From the NCBI RefSeq assembly GCF_000002515.2, contig NC_006040.1:930001-994000 (forward strand): 64,000 nucleotides of DNA. The letters are read 5' to 3'. This document shows, in pieces, positions 10,600 to 20,579 of this stretch. The position numbers and the translations under genes are program-made. Within the stretch, counting starts at the first letter, position 1. Each line of letters starts with the position of its first letter. Under the pieces are notes generated by a model that was given only the letters and a program-made list of their open reading frames with translations, searched no databases and was not told the origin of the DNA. Source of the stretch: Kluyveromyces lactis. Lineage: Eukaryota > Ascomycota > Saccharomycetes > Saccharomycetales > Saccharomycetaceae.

Positions 10600-11679
10600 A
10601 TGTCTGCTAAAGTTTTATTGACAGGTGCGTCAGGTTTCATAGCGTTGCATGTTTTAGATCAGCTGCTAGCTGCTGGTTATGAAGTCGTTGGTACAGTTCG
10701 TTCTGAAGAAAAAGCTGAGCCAATTAAGAAGGAATTGGCTAAGGAACACCCAAATGGTAAGTACCAATTCGAAGTCGTTGTTGATATCGCAGCTCCAAAC
10801 GCTTTCGATGCTGTTTTCCAAAAGCACACTGACTTGAAATACGTCCTGCACACTGCTTCTCCATTCTCGTTTGGTTTGACAAAGAGCAACGAAGAAAACT
10901 ACTTGATTCCGGCCACTCACGGTACCAAGTCTGTCCTTGAGTCTATTCAAAAATACGGTAAGAACGTCGAACATGTAGTAGTTACTTCTTCCTTTGCAGC
11001 CATTGTACACAGACACCGCTCTGGTGACCCAACTTTCATCAATGATGAAACTACTTGGAACCCGGTCATTTGGGAAGACGCTCGTGAAGATGCCGCTACT
11101 TCATATGTTGCTTCTAAGAAATATGCCGAAAAGTTGGCCTGGGATTTCGTGAAGGACAACAATTCTACATTCAATTTGACTACAGTGAACCCTCCATACG
11201 TTTTCGGTCCACAAAAATTCACTTTCGGTTTAGCTAGGGCTTCCTTAAACACCTCTGCTGACTTCGTCAACAAGGCCTTGAAGACAACTCCAGAATATGA
11301 AGGCCCATTTAACCAGCCAGCTGGTGTTGCTTGTGATGTCCGTGATGTCGCCAAGTTACATGTCTTGCCATTGGGTAAGAAAGAATTCAATGGTCAAAGA
11401 CTATTCCCGGTCAGTGACACTGGATATGGAATTGAGGAATACGAAAAAGGTAAGTTCAACTTCGAAAAGATCCTACGTATTTTGAACGAAAAGTTGCCTG
11501 AATTGAAGGGTAAGATCTCTCCAGGCGGCATCAAGGATAATGAAGCTGAATTATCGAAATTGACCTACTACAGAAATAAGATCACCACGGATTCAACCAA
11601 GCTAACGTTCTATAAGCTTGAAGATACTATCTATGATGCGGCAAAGCAAATCTTGGATTATGAAGCTTCTCAAAAATAA
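10600..11679 (+). CDS. GRE2-type NADPH-dependent carbonyl/methylglyoxal reductase, copy 2
   Basis: A 359-residue tandem paralogue of the reductase at 8541-9620, same length and cofactor motif (TGASGFIA, residues 8-15), with catalytic Tyr169 and Lys173 in YVASK. Most of the protein is identical to copy 1. Differences cluster at residues 127-171 (just before and beside the active-site Tyr), at 210-223, and near the C-terminus. In this fold the region before and around the catalytic Tyr lines the substrate pocket, so the copies may differ in substrate range; that is inference. The start ATG is the first in frame and has its own TATA box. Which copy, if either, is the functional Gre2 equivalent cannot be decided here. 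Confidence 0.88.
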   Translation: MSAKVLLTGASGFIALHVLDQLLAAGYEVVGTVRSEEKAEPIKKELAKEHPNGKYQFEVVVDIAAPNAFDAVFQKHTDLKYVLHTASPFSFGLTKSNEENYLIPATHGTKSVLESIQKYGKNVEHVVVTSSFAAIVHRHRSGDPTFINDETTWNPVIWEDAREDAATSYVASKKYAEKLAWDFVKDNNSTFNLTTVNPPYVFGPQKFTFGLARASLNTSADFVNKALKTTPEYEGPFNQPAGVACDVRDVAKLHVLPLGKKEFNGQRLFPVSDTGYGIEEYEKGKFNFEKILRILNEKLPELKGKISPGGIKDNEAELSKLTYYRNKITTDSTKLTFYKLEDTIYDAAKQILDYEASQK

Positions 11680-12457
11680 GTTTAGGGCTTATTCAATAAT
11701 ATGTCATGCCGAATGAGTTTCTCATAAACTTGAACTATAGTTTTGCACATAGCGTTTATAAAGTTTTAAGCTTTTTCAATGTATCTCGGGCTATGCTCTT
11801 ACATTTTAGATCGACGTTGGTGGCCAGGTCATACCTCAAACTTAAATCTTACAAGAGTTTAATTTAATTTTACTATAGTTTACATATTCAGATGGAACGT
11901 CTTTTATGGATCTACATTATCTTTACCAGTGCTCTGTTATGAACGTCAACTTACATGCAGCCAAAACCTATTGGGCATATCAGCAAGGCAAATATGAGGA
12001 CAAAATGACTGTCGATAAGAACAGAAATAGGTAAAAGGAAAAAAAAGAGGATTATTAACTGATAGTGAGTATCAGCATTCTGATAAAAGATCAAATTTGT
12101 TTTCATACCGTTTGGATTTTCTCATAGTTCGTGATATATTCGATTGAATTCATGGTATATTCCAACTTTATAACATGTTTGAATGTATGAGGTAAAACCT
12201 AAAACAATGGTTGGAACATCTTTCAAAGAAGTGCAAAATGATCCTTCTTTCCTTCGATCAACACAGAGACATACATAAACACAAAAAATAAAAAGGTGTT
12301 TCATCTTTTTTTGATTTGACATTAATGAGGGTTGGGATGAAAGGATAATAATGGCATTTATTCGACGTGGTCTCTTAGACTGTTGTTGTTGTTGTTGTTG
12401 TTTTTCTGATTGATTCTTGTCAACTATGGCAAAGAGTGGTAGGTAACAAAAGAAATG
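11680..12457. other. Intergenic, convergent; GTT microsatellite
   Basis: 778 bp between the convergent second reductase and RAG8. The first about 100 bp repeat the 3' flank of copy 1. A GTT microsatellite runs at 12381-12402 just beyond the RAG8 stop, echoing the CAA-rich Gln codons inside RAG8. No gene seen. Confidence 0.55.
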
Positions 12458-14068
12458 CTAACAACAGCCAAGCTTGCTGAAAAATCCCTTTTCTGAATTG
12501 GAATCTGCCACTTGGACTTTACCGTTTTGTGGTTGATTCTGTTGAAATTGATACTGTGGTTGTTGTTGACGATTTTGTGAGAATTGTTGTTGTGAAGTAT
12601 CATTGTTTGGTGACTTTTGAGCTTTCTGTTGCGTTGGTTGTGGTTGTTGAGCGTAACGTTGTTGGACTTGCTGCTTGTAAGCTTCGTATGACATAGGGTC
12701 CAGCCTTTGTTGTGTGTGTTGTTGATATTGTTGTTGAGACATGATCTGTTGTGGTTGTTGAGGGGCATTGCTAACACCTTGAGTTAAATCGGTTCCACCA
12801 GGTAATGGGGAATGTGATTGTAAGGGAACGTTTGATCCGTTCAAATTGTTTACCGCTAATGGAACTTGGTTAAACTTATTTCTATGTCTCTTACTCTTTT
12901 CATTCGGAGGAGTTGGGTGACCATATCCGTGCAAGTTAGGTTTCTTGTTAATGGCCAGATCCCAACCACGACCACCGTTTAATTTCATCCAATCGTATTC
13001 TCCGTCCAATTTCTGTCCTAATTCATCCAATACTGACAATAATAGTTTACGGTAACCTTCATAATCCGGAGTCTCTTCGAAACCCAAGTTTCTTACAATT
13101 TCCAAATAACGACCAAATTGAACTGGTAACCCTTGTGATAAATCGTACACGTTTGTTGATCTCTTTTTTTCACCAATCTTTTCATATTTCAACTTATTAT
13201 TAGCTGCTTTTAACCCTTGCCATGGTAATTGACCTCTTAGGAAATAGAAAAATACGTGTCCCAATGCTTCCATATCGTCTCTTCTACTTTGTTCACGACC
13301 CAGATGTGTGTTGATAGACATGTAACGAGCGGTACCACTGAGCGATTTCTTTTCACGGTATGGGATATGCTGTTTTGTCTTTGGATCACGATACAATTTC
13401 GCCATACCGAAATCGATCAAATGGACCATATTAGCATCCGGTTGATTTGGTCTACCAATTAAAAAGTTATCCGGTTTTATATCACGGTATATCAAATCAT
13501 GATCATGTAACTCTTCAATCAACGTAATCATTTGTATAGCAACATGAACCACGGTCTTGATAGAGAATCTACGGCCGCACCAATCGAAAAGATCTTCTAA
13601 AGATGGACCCAAAAGATCAATGACTAAAATGTTGTGCAACCCTTCTTGACCAAAATAATACGCCTGAGGGATACCTTCGGATCCGCTTAAAATCTTATAC
13701 GTCCTGTACTCGTCCTTCAACTGAGGTGCATCAGTCTTTCTTGGTTCGAACTTAATTGCTACTGGGACGTTGTTAATCATATTTACACCTTCAAACAAAA
13801 CACCAAACGAACCTTCACCGATTTTCTTGCCAATCTTATAATGCAACCCGACAATTGTCGAATCGTCTCTTGTGCTCGTGCTAGAAGCACTGGATTGCAA
13901 TCCAGTAGCACCATTAGCAAGACCGTTCAAAACATTGTTTCCGGATGGTTGCATTCCGTGCTGCCCTGATCCATGCAGCACCTGAGTCGAATGATGGTTA
14001 TTCATCTTTCTGTCCGTATTAACTAATGCTGCTGTCGTCGTCACCTTAGGTCCCGCTGTAATACTCAT
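12458..14068 (-). CDS. RAG8: Membrane-anchored casein kinase I Rag8 (Yck1/Yck2 homologue)
   Basis: A 536-residue protein kinase of the casein kinase I family. The glycine loop GEGSFG is at about 84-89, the ATP lysine Lys106, the catalytic Asp196 in YRDIKPDN, and the DFG aspartate Asp219. The CK1 hallmark SINTHLGREQSRRDD follows near 251-265. The C-terminal third is Gln-rich and the protein ends in Cys-Cys, the palmitoylation signal that holds Yck-type kinases at the plasma membrane. In K. lactis, RAG8 is an essential kinase needed for glucose induction of the transporter gene RAG1; its S. cerevisiae counterparts Yck1/Yck2 act with the Rgt2/Snf3 sensors. Neighbours CUZ1 and SPL2 match the surroundings of YCK2 and YCK1 respectively. 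Confidence 0.95.
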   Translation of the reverse strand: MSITAGPKVTTTAALVNTDRKMNNHHSTQVLHGSGQHGMQPSGNNVLNGLANGATGLQSSASSTSTRDDSTIVGLHYKIGKKIGEGSFGVLFEGVNMINNVPVAIKFEPRKTDAPQLKDEYRTYKILSGSEGIPQAYYFGQEGLHNILVIDLLGPSLEDLFDWCGRRFSIKTVVHVAIQMITLIEELHDHDLIYRDIKPDNFLIGRPNQPDANMVHLIDFGMAKLYRDPKTKQHIPYREKKSLSGTARYMSINTHLGREQSRRDDMEALGHVFFYFLRGQLPWQGLKAANNKLKYEKIGEKKRSTNVYDLSQGLPVQFGRYLEIVRNLGFEETPDYEGYRKLLLSVLDELGQKLDGEYDWMKLNGGRGWDLAINKKPNLHGYGHPTPPNEKSKRHRNKFNQVPLAVNNLNGSNVPLQSHSPLPGGTDLTQGVSNAPQQPQQIMSQQQYQQHTQQRLDPMSYEAYKQQVQQRYAQQPQPTQQKAQKSPNNDTSQQQFSQNRQQQPQYQFQQNQPQNGKVQVADSNSEKGFFSKLGCC

Positions 14069-15074
14069 GCAATTTTCGAGGAAAAGATTTCAACACAAAA
14101 AAACTACCAGGTGAGAGAGCTTATTAGAGTGGATTAACAGAAAAGACTAATTAATTGGTCCAATCTTTCTTGTGAAAACGAAAAATAAATAAACCACTAC
14201 CGAAAACTAGAAAAACGTACAATAGCGCTTTTTTTCGATTCCCCTGTTATTTCGCAGAAGACACAGCTAACTCTTTGACTCAGTCAGTCACTGTCTCTTT
14301 AACAACAGAACAAAACACGGTTTTGTGATCTCAACAAGTTTGTGTGTTTGTTAAGTTCAAATCAAAACTTTTTGACTAAAAATGTGGTTAGCCAAAAAAA
14401 CCAAAAAAAAAAAAAAAAAAGAAGTAAAAAACCAGTGAAACTGGTGAAAATACGACTATTATAGTAAGATGATGATGGTTAATGTGGGTAATAATAGCAC
14501 AGAAACCGGTTAAAGAATTCTCCACCGAGTAAAGAAAAAATAATTATGACGCTAGAGAGTTAAGATTTTTTGGAAACAGCGACTAGGAAAACAAAAAGCC
14601 TGGGTTAAGGCAATTGTTCCTCAATTGACCTCTCGGTACGAGGGGAAATGGAAGGGGATTTGCAAGTGATTTCTATTTTCTATCCGCGCATAGCAGTTTT
14701 TTCGTTTTTTTCGGTTGTTTTTCACATTTTGTTTTGTTTATTGGACTATGTACTGTGAATCGTAAACAAAAGATCCAATTCTTACTGTAAACTGTAGTAC
14801 TAAAATGGTGGCTAGGGTAACAAGAGGAGGGACGGTCTCATAAGTTTAGTAAGAGATGAGACGGGATATCCCTGAATGGGCTGGTAATTAGTTAGCAAAT
14901 TTTTGGGTTATGTTTGAATTAAATTAATGTCTCTCTAATTGATTATATACATATAGATAGACCATGATGATGACTGGTTTATTATTTCAGGGTTTGTTTC
15001 TTGTTTATTTCACGGTTTTCGTGTGAGTTCCGGGTAATGTTGTCATCCACGTGACGTGTGAGAGTGTATTTGTA
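14069..15074. other. RAG8 upstream region
   Basis: 1,006 bp holding the RAG8 promoter and the 3' end of the SPL2-like gene. A long uninterrupted A tract lies near 14402-14420, and a Reb1-type CCGGGTAA at 15030-15037 sits beside a CCACGTGACG E-box (near 15048). No coding signal. Confidence 0.5.
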
Positions 15075-15875
15075 TCATAGGACGCTCTTACTCTTGCGGG
15101 TTAGCGAACTACGACGGTGGTTGTGGTGCGAAATTTCTTCCTGTTCTTCGTGCTCTTCGTCACTGCTTTCGTCGAACATATCCTCGTCGATACTCCCATC
15201 GCGTAGCCAGAATTTATCAGCCAACTGTTCAAGCCGTAGTTTTCTCTCTTGATCCACGGTTTTCACGCTGTCGTCGAAAATACAGTCGTTCAAATAGTTG
15301 TTATAGTTAGAGAAAACCATAGCTTGGTTTAGTGAGTGTCTTCTAGGATCCTGCCCTTCAGATACCACCGATACGGAAGGATGATTGGTACTTGGGTTTA
15401 TACGACGAATGGAATGGAATAGATTAGGCAGGGAAAATCTGTGCGACGATGCCTTATGGTGATGGTCAGAAGCGGAACTAATCGATGCAGCGCGACGCTC
15501 ATTGTCATCCAGAGTGGTAGTGATGTGTCCGGTGACGATGGAACGATCGATGGTTGGACGTCTTGAGGATGCCACGGTCGAGCTGCCAGTGTTGGAGGCA
15601 GAAGTGTAATCACGTGACCATTGTGTTGAATTATTTCTCACTGCTGCTGACACGTCGGGAGTCTGATCCAACAACGTAGTAGCAGTGGATCTGGAGAACA
15701 GTGTCTCGTCATCGCCGTTGGTGTTGATGGATAACAATTCGTCATCATCGAAACCTCTTGGGGTGGTATAATTATCACCCTGTTGGCTTTCTAAATCAGG
15801 CATTCTTTGTAAAGGGTCCTCTTCAGCTGCGGATCCGGAATCAAACTGGAACATTAGATCTTCGTGAGATGCCAT
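15075..15875 (-). CDS. SPL2: Spl2-like phosphate-pathway regulator
   Basis: A 266-residue low-complexity protein with a conserved C-terminus. Residues about 215-245 (LADKFW....SIDEDMFDESSDEE) closely match the end of S. cerevisiae Spl2 (LAHDFW....VIDEDIFEDSSDEE), and an upstream PRRHSLNQ...YNNYLN segment matches PRRTSQSQ...YNEYIN. Position also agrees: SPL2 lies between YCK1 and ARO9 in S. cerevisiae, and this gene lies between RAG8 and an ARO9-like gene. Spl2 is a small Pho4-induced protein that lowers low-affinity phosphate uptake through Pho87/Pho90. The present protein is nearly twice as long as Spl2 (148 residues), with a Ser/Thr-rich N-terminal extension. The weakly related YFR017C family is a less likely alternative. 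Confidence 0.75.
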   Translation of the reverse strand: MASHEDLMFQFDSGSAAEEDPLQRMPDLESQQGDNYTTPRGFDDDELLSINTNGDDETLFSRSTATTLLDQTPDVSAAVRNNSTQWSRDYTSASNTGSSTVASSRRPTIDRSIVTGHITTTLDDNERRAASISSASDHHHKASSHRFSLPNLFHSIRRINPSTNHPSVSVVSEGQDPRRHSLNQAMVFSNYNNYLNDCIFDDSVKTVDQERKLRLEQLADKFWLRDGSIDEDMFDESSDEEHEEQEEISHHNHRRSSLTRKSKSVL

Positions 15876-17522
15876 TTGACAGATGTTAAGCTTTTCTCTC
15901 TGTGTATTCGCACTCTCCTCCTGTTAGCTAAGAGAATATAAAAGGTGATTTGCTATTTGATCTTACCAAATACATACTTAACTTATATATACATATATAT
16001 AGGCACGTTATTATCCAAGTGAAGTAAAATTAGAATTTATGAAATATAATACATTAATGACACCACATGCCAGCGGAAATCACCTCCTCTATCTCTGATA
16101 AGGAAATCTGCTTGAGGAACAAGGTGAGATTTCCTTTCGCAAAAAGATAGGCATGCTGTCTCCACGGCACTGTGGAAATTTCCATTACAAAAATGAACGG
16201 ATAACCAAAATTGAATCATCTTTAGGCTGAACCCTTTCAGCCCATTAATTCTGATTGCACGTGCTTCGGCAAATGTCAATGGTCATATAGGAATTTTATT
16301 AATTTGGTGTAATTAATATCAATCCTGCGCTGCAACGATTTCTGGCATTCCTCACAGCCGCATGTTGAGGCAGCACGCACGGGTTCTCTCAATTTTTTAT
16401 TATTTTTTTAAATTGGATTTGGCCACGAGGGCATGGTCAGTAGCCATGCTCGGGGTAATCTTAAATTTGACATTTATTCCAGAAGGAAAAAAAAACAAAA
16501 GGCACATCTGTCGCAAATCCGGGTAATGGTAAAGAGGCTTAACGAAATTTTTCCGTGATATACACAAAGATACCTATTAAAAGGGCATTTTACTGGAACA
16601 AATAGAAAAGCTGATAAACATGCAAGAAAGGAAGCAATCCTCCTGGTTGAAATCAGGTCTTAACACCGGAGCACAATTCCCGATATATACCGTATTTTCA
16701 TTTTTAGAAGCTTAGCACCCACTTCTATCAAGACAAGGGTAGGTACTACTTAGGCAAGGAAGGGAAAGACCACGAGATATAAAATGGTGCCTCTACCCAA
16801 TCGAGAAGCGATGGTTCCTGTAATTAGGCTCTGGTATGTATATATGTATATATGTATATATGGATAGGAAAATAAAGTTTTGAATTGGGATGCAGGCTCA
16901 GATCAAACCACGTTGTTGGTATGGATACTGCGTCAGAAAGAAGAAGAAGAGTTTATTATGCTCTTGCGATGAGTGGTTTTTTCTTTTCTTTTTAAGACAA
17001 TCTCGAATCTGCAATGCTTTGGCAGACTCTTAAAGACGTCTTGCCAAGAAACAACGTGGGTCCGACCATTTATTTTTGATTAATTGCAAGAAAGGATCAT
17101 CTTCCAGATTGAGAGAGAAAGGGAGTCCGCGGTGATGAAAATATGAGCAACTTTCCGTTTCCATCCATGTTTCTCTAAGTTATGAGCTTTTCCTATAACA
17201 GTCGCCGAACTGAAACGTTAGAAAAGGACACTACGCGTGATTGTTAGGGGAACTTGAATATGAAAACAGATATACACACGGTACTCAGTACTTTTCCACC
17301 TGAATAACTGCATGAACGTACAGGTAATAATATAACAGGTATTATTCTGATTTACAAAGTAGGCTGGGCACGAGGGTCCTCCTTTGGTATATAAAGAAGG
17401 ACGGACCCTCTGTAGTATCTCCTTCCTTCTCTGATGCTACCTTTTGTAATATGCTATTAGTACAGTCGGACAGTGCCCAAGAGATTAAAAAAAACACAAG
17501 ATACGCCATAAGCTAAATAGAT
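15876..17522. promoter_or_regulatory. Long divergent region between SPL2-like gene and 123-aa gene
   Basis: 1,647 bp. Pho4-type sites CACGTT at 16004-16009 and CACGTG at 16258-16263 lie 130 and 385 bp upstream of the SPL2-like start, suggesting phosphate control. A Reb1-type CCGGGTAA is at 16519-16526, an 8-bp-period TATGTATA microsatellite at 16835-16862, and a TATA box TATATAAA at 17388-17395, 128 bp before the 123-residue gene. The 80-codon minus frame at 16037-16279 shows no domain and is not called. Confidence 0.5.
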
Positions 17523-17894
17523 ATGGATGCAACAGAGAAAACAGATATGCCGGAATTGACGGCTAGCATAACGGATCTAGAGAAGCAAGAGCTTCAGTAT
17601 GAGGTCGAACTGGATGAAGCAGACGAAACCAGTGACAATACAAAACTCATCTTTTCCCAAGATAAAAAGAAGAAACAACCACGAAAACGCCCTTGGACTC
17701 CAATCACGTGGCACATAACAATGGCATTGTTGGTTATATACATCATTTCCCTTCTAGTGTTCATCAAGTTCGTGTATCCAACGATGTTTTTGGGTCCCGT
17801 TAAAGAAACTGTCAGTGCAGGTCACGTGACGCTCTTTGAGAATCTTGGAATGGCAACGCTAGATGATACAAGCATGAGCGGGTCTCTAATATGA
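17523..17894 (+). CDS. Unrecognised 123-residue single-pass membrane protein
   Basis: I do not recognise this gene. It encodes 123 residues. The first 55 are acidic and polar, followed by a basic patch (KKKKQPRKRP, about 50-59). A strong hydrophobic segment (about 67-92, MALLVIYIISLLVFIKFVYP) would span the membrane once, leaving a short tail of about 30 residues. The basic patch before the helix predicts a cytosolic N-terminus. It has its own TATA box and an A-rich leader before the ATG, which supports a real gene. It sits between SPL2 and ARO9 homologues, where S. cerevisiae has nothing comparable that I recall. Two CACGTG boxes lie inside the coding region (near 17704 and 17824). Confidence 0.65.
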   Translation: MDATEKTDMPELTASITDLEKQELQYEVELDEADETSDNTKLIFSQDKKKKQPRKRPWTPITWHITMALLVIYIISLLVFIKFVYPTMFLGPVKETVSAGHVTLFENLGMATLDDTSMSGSLI

Positions 17895-18247
17895 CGGAGA
17901 AACGGTCACATCTTTTGTTTTGAACGGAATTCTGTGTGCTAATTCTGATAGATACCCTTAGAAGCACAAACTACCTTATATCCGCACTTTTTAGCGCGGT
18001 GGAAACTTCGCATGTTAGGTTTAAATACTGTTATCGCCTTTCGTTTCAAAATGCTGCCAGCCAGATAGGAAACGAAAAAACAAAAAAAAGGTCGGCCTTT
18101 TAACTTTAAGCTTTTTTTGACATGTATAAATATAAAGTATATAACAATGTGTCAAATCTAGGTTTTGTTTGATGAGGTGGTTATTTGTTTGAAGGGATTA
18201 ACGCTGGTGGTACAAGCACCATATAGCTGCAATATATAGTACGAGTT
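17895..18247. other. ARO9-like promoter region
   Basis: 353 bp between two plus-strand genes. It contains T- and A-rich runs and a TATA-like TATAAATATAAAG stretch near 18125-18138, about 115 bp before the aminotransferase ATG. Nothing else recognised. Confidence 0.5.
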
Positions 18248-19840
18248 ATGACGGTAACCATTGATGATAAGACGTTAGAAGAGCATTATTCGAAGTTCTT
18301 GAATCGTCACGTTGACAGAAGAGTTATTCTGCAATTCTGGGATGATTATTTGCCCAAGGATGTGAAACCGCATCCAAACCCATATGTTTTGGCAGCTGGT
18401 ATGCCAAACGAGGGTTTGTTCCCTGTGGAATCTGTGCATGTCAATGTGGTTGAACGTCCGTTCCAGCATTTGGAGTACCCATTCAAAAGTGAAAAGATCC
18501 ATGTCGGTGCTGCTGGTGAAATCGGTGTCAATGAAGCTGAATACGTGAAATCTAGGGTCGATGATGGTAGTATGGTTGATATTTGGAGGTACGATCCATC
18601 TCATGGTGATAACATTCCAATTGCCCAGGCACTACAATATTCTGACACGAAAGGGTTCCCGCAATTGATTGATTTCTCAAAGAAGTTGGTTAGTTACTTA
18701 AACAAGCCAGCTTACGACAATTGGGATGTTATGTTAGCAAATGGATCTTCTGATTCTTTATCTAAAGTTTTCACCACTTTAACAGATGAAGACGTTACCG
18801 TGTTAATGGAAGAATTTACTTTCACTCCGACTATCTCCAACGTCACTGCAAATGGTGGGATTCCGATTCCATTGAAAGTTGATATCACGGATGATGCTTC
18901 TCAGCAGGGTATTAACGTCGAGTATATGGACCAATTGCTTGAGAATTGGTCAACAGGTGAATATTCTCACTTATCTAAGCCTAGACTGTTATACACAATC
19001 GTCACAGGGCAAAATCCAACCGGTATGACACAATGCAAAGAGAAGAGACAGAAAATATACGATCTATGCGAAAAACATGACATTATAATTGTGGAAGATG
19101 ATCCGTATGGTTACCTAAAGTTTTTACCCTTTGACAAGTCTGATCCATTAAAGAATCAATATAACGATGGCACTATCACTTTCGATAAATATTGTAAAGA
19201 AATATTAGCCCCCTCATATTTGACCATAGACACATCAGGGAGAGTCATTAGATTAGAAACTTTCTCCAAAGTCTTCGCCCCTGGGATGCGTCTTTCCTTC
19301 ATTGTCGCCAATAAATTTATCCTAGACAAGTTATTGAAATATGCAGACATTTCTGTTAGATCGCCATGTGGTCTTGCCCAAGCTATGACCATTAATATAA
19401 TAGACAAATGGGCAGAAAATTTCAATGGAGACAAGGTCAGAGCTTGGCTATCATGGGTCATGAAAGTTGCTGGTGAGTATACACATAGAAGAAATGTGCT
19501 TTTCCAAGCATTGGAAGCTACACCAGCTTATAAAGAAGAATTATTTGAATTGATTGAACCCTCTGCCGGTATGTTCATTAGTATCAAGATCAATTTTGAT
19601 AAGTTCGGAGAAATCTCGGATAAATTAAAGGCCATGAATTTCTTAAACTACAAGTTGTTGGAAGAAGGTTGCATTGTAATCTTGGGTTACAGAATGGCAG
19701 TTGACAAGAAATTTTCATATGACAGGTCCAACTTTTTAAGAATTACATTTGCTATGGCTCCAGATGAAGAGCATTTACAAACAGCTGCTGAAAGGCTAGG
19801 TAAAGGTGTTGAGAGATTCTTCAAAGAGTATCACAACTGA
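18248..19840 (+). CDS. ARO9: Aromatic aminotransferase, Aro8/Aro9 family
   Basis: A 530-residue PLP-dependent fold-type I aminotransferase. The PLP lysine is Lys341 in ETFSKVFAPGMRLSF. The cofactor-binding Asn-Pro (TGQNPTG) and Asp-Tyr (EDDPYGYLKF) motifs precede it, and the substrate-carboxylate Arg is in NFLRITFA near the end. The family moves amino groups between aromatic amino acids or alpha-aminoadipate and 2-oxoacids; Aro9 starts aromatic amino acid breakdown (Ehrlich pathway). Synteny favours ARO9: in S. cerevisiae YHR136C (SPL2), YHR137W (ARO9) and YHR138C are adjacent, and their homologues flank this gene here. No targeting peptide is seen, so a cytosolic enzyme is likely. Confidence 0.88.
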   Translation: MTVTIDDKTLEEHYSKFLNRHVDRRVILQFWDDYLPKDVKPHPNPYVLAAGMPNEGLFPVESVHVNVVERPFQHLEYPFKSEKIHVGAAGEIGVNEAEYVKSRVDDGSMVDIWRYDPSHGDNIPIAQALQYSDTKGFPQLIDFSKKLVSYLNKPAYDNWDVMLANGSSDSLSKVFTTLTDEDVTVLMEEFTFTPTISNVTANGGIPIPLKVDITDDASQQGINVEYMDQLLENWSTGEYSHLSKPRLLYTIVTGQNPTGMTQCKEKRQKIYDLCEKHDIIIVEDDPYGYLKFLPFDKSDPLKNQYNDGTITFDKYCKEILAPSYLTIDTSGRVIRLETFSKVFAPGMRLSFIVANKFILDKLLKYADISVRSPCGLAQAMTINIIDKWAENFNGDKVRAWLSWVMKVAGEYTHRRNVLFQALEATPAYKEELFELIEPSAGMFISIKINFDKFGEISDKLKAMNFLNYKLLEEGCIVILGYRMAVDKKFSYDRSNFLRITFAMAPDEEHLQTAAERLGKGVERFFKEYHN

Positions 19841-20189
19841 AGGGGTCTGTTTTACAGCTCTTTCTGGTAATTGCTAATTTTCAACCTCACGTTGCACCAT
19901 AAAAACAAAAGTTAGATACTTATATATGAATGCATAATTACAACGTGAAACAATAAACCTGATAGGGCCGTGAAATATGTCCCAACTGCTTTCTTTTGAG
20001 CATGAAATTGTAAAATTGCATGACATAATTTTGCATGTCAGTAGTGTAATTTGCAAGATAAATCTTTAGAGTATGTAAAAGTTGAATAAAAAATAACAAG
20101 AATGGCTAAAAGTACAGATGAAAACAGTACATGACATGAGTAGACACAGAGACATCTACCACATCTTACACGCAACACACTAACTAGAA
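19841..20189. other. GIM3 upstream region
   Basis: 349 bp of AT-rich spacer between the aminotransferase and GIM3. No motif or RNA gene recognised. Confidence 0.5.
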
Positions 20190-20579
20190 ATGGAATTACT
20201 ACCGGAGGGTCAAAAGAACACGGTCACCGTTGCATACGAAGATCAACAACGTATCAATGAGTTCTCCAAGTTGATCATGAGAAAAGATGCTATCGAACAA
20301 GATTTGACGCAACAAAGAACAGAGAAAGAGTACCTCGACGACGTATCGTTGGAAATTGAATTGATAGACGAGGATGAGAAGGTACAATATAAGATCGGAG
20401 ACGTCTTCGTATTTCTAAAACAGAAAGAAGTAGTTGAAAAGTTAGAATCCGATGCTGAAAACATCGACAGCAATATAGAAAAGCTAGAGAGCGATGAGGC
20501 GGAATTGGACTCAAGAATAAAAGAGCTAAAGAGTATATTGTATGCCAAATTCGGTGACAACATCAATTTGGAACGTTGA
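20190..20579 (+). CDS. GIM3: Prefoldin subunit 4 (Gim3)
   Basis: A 129-residue protein, the same length as S. cerevisiae Gim3, with near-identical start (MELLP.GQ), a shared central block (KEYLDDVSLEIELIDEDE) and end (ILYAKFGDNINLER). It is a beta-type prefoldin subunit: two long helices forming a coiled coil around a small beta hairpin. Prefoldin is a hexameric cytosolic chaperone that delivers unfolded actin and tubulin to the TRiC/CCT chaperonin. GIM3 (YNL153C) sits beside YCK2 in S. cerevisiae, in line with RAG8 lying nearby here. It converges on the inhibitor gene downstream. Confidence 0.96.
   Translation: MELLPEGQKNTVTVAYEDQQRINEFSKLIMRKDAIEQDLTQQRTEKEYLDDVSLEIELIDEDEKVQYKIGDVFVFLKQKEVVEKLESDAENIDSNIEKLESDEAELDSRIKELKSILYAKFGDNINLER

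Larger units (their letters stand above)
8374..11777. repeat. Tandem duplication containing two GRE2-like genes
   Basis: Two direct units, about 8374-9716 and 10429-11777, include matching promoter ends (AGGAACATTT at 8374 and 10429, then a TATA box), the whole coding region, and related 3' flanks (the ATAAACTT...GAACTATAGTT... segment). Coding identity is patchy: 8586-8918 is identical to the matching stretch of copy 2, while the following 125 bp is strongly diverged. This pattern points to later gene conversion on top of an older duplication. Confidence 0.85.

Noticed and set aside
16037-16279. 80-codon minus-strand frame upstream of the SPL2-like gene
   Set aside because: No domain or homologue recognised; it overlaps the putative Pho4 site.
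16835-16862. TATGTATA tandem as functional repeat
   Set aside because: An 8-bp-period microsatellite of three and a half units, common in AT-rich yeast spacers.
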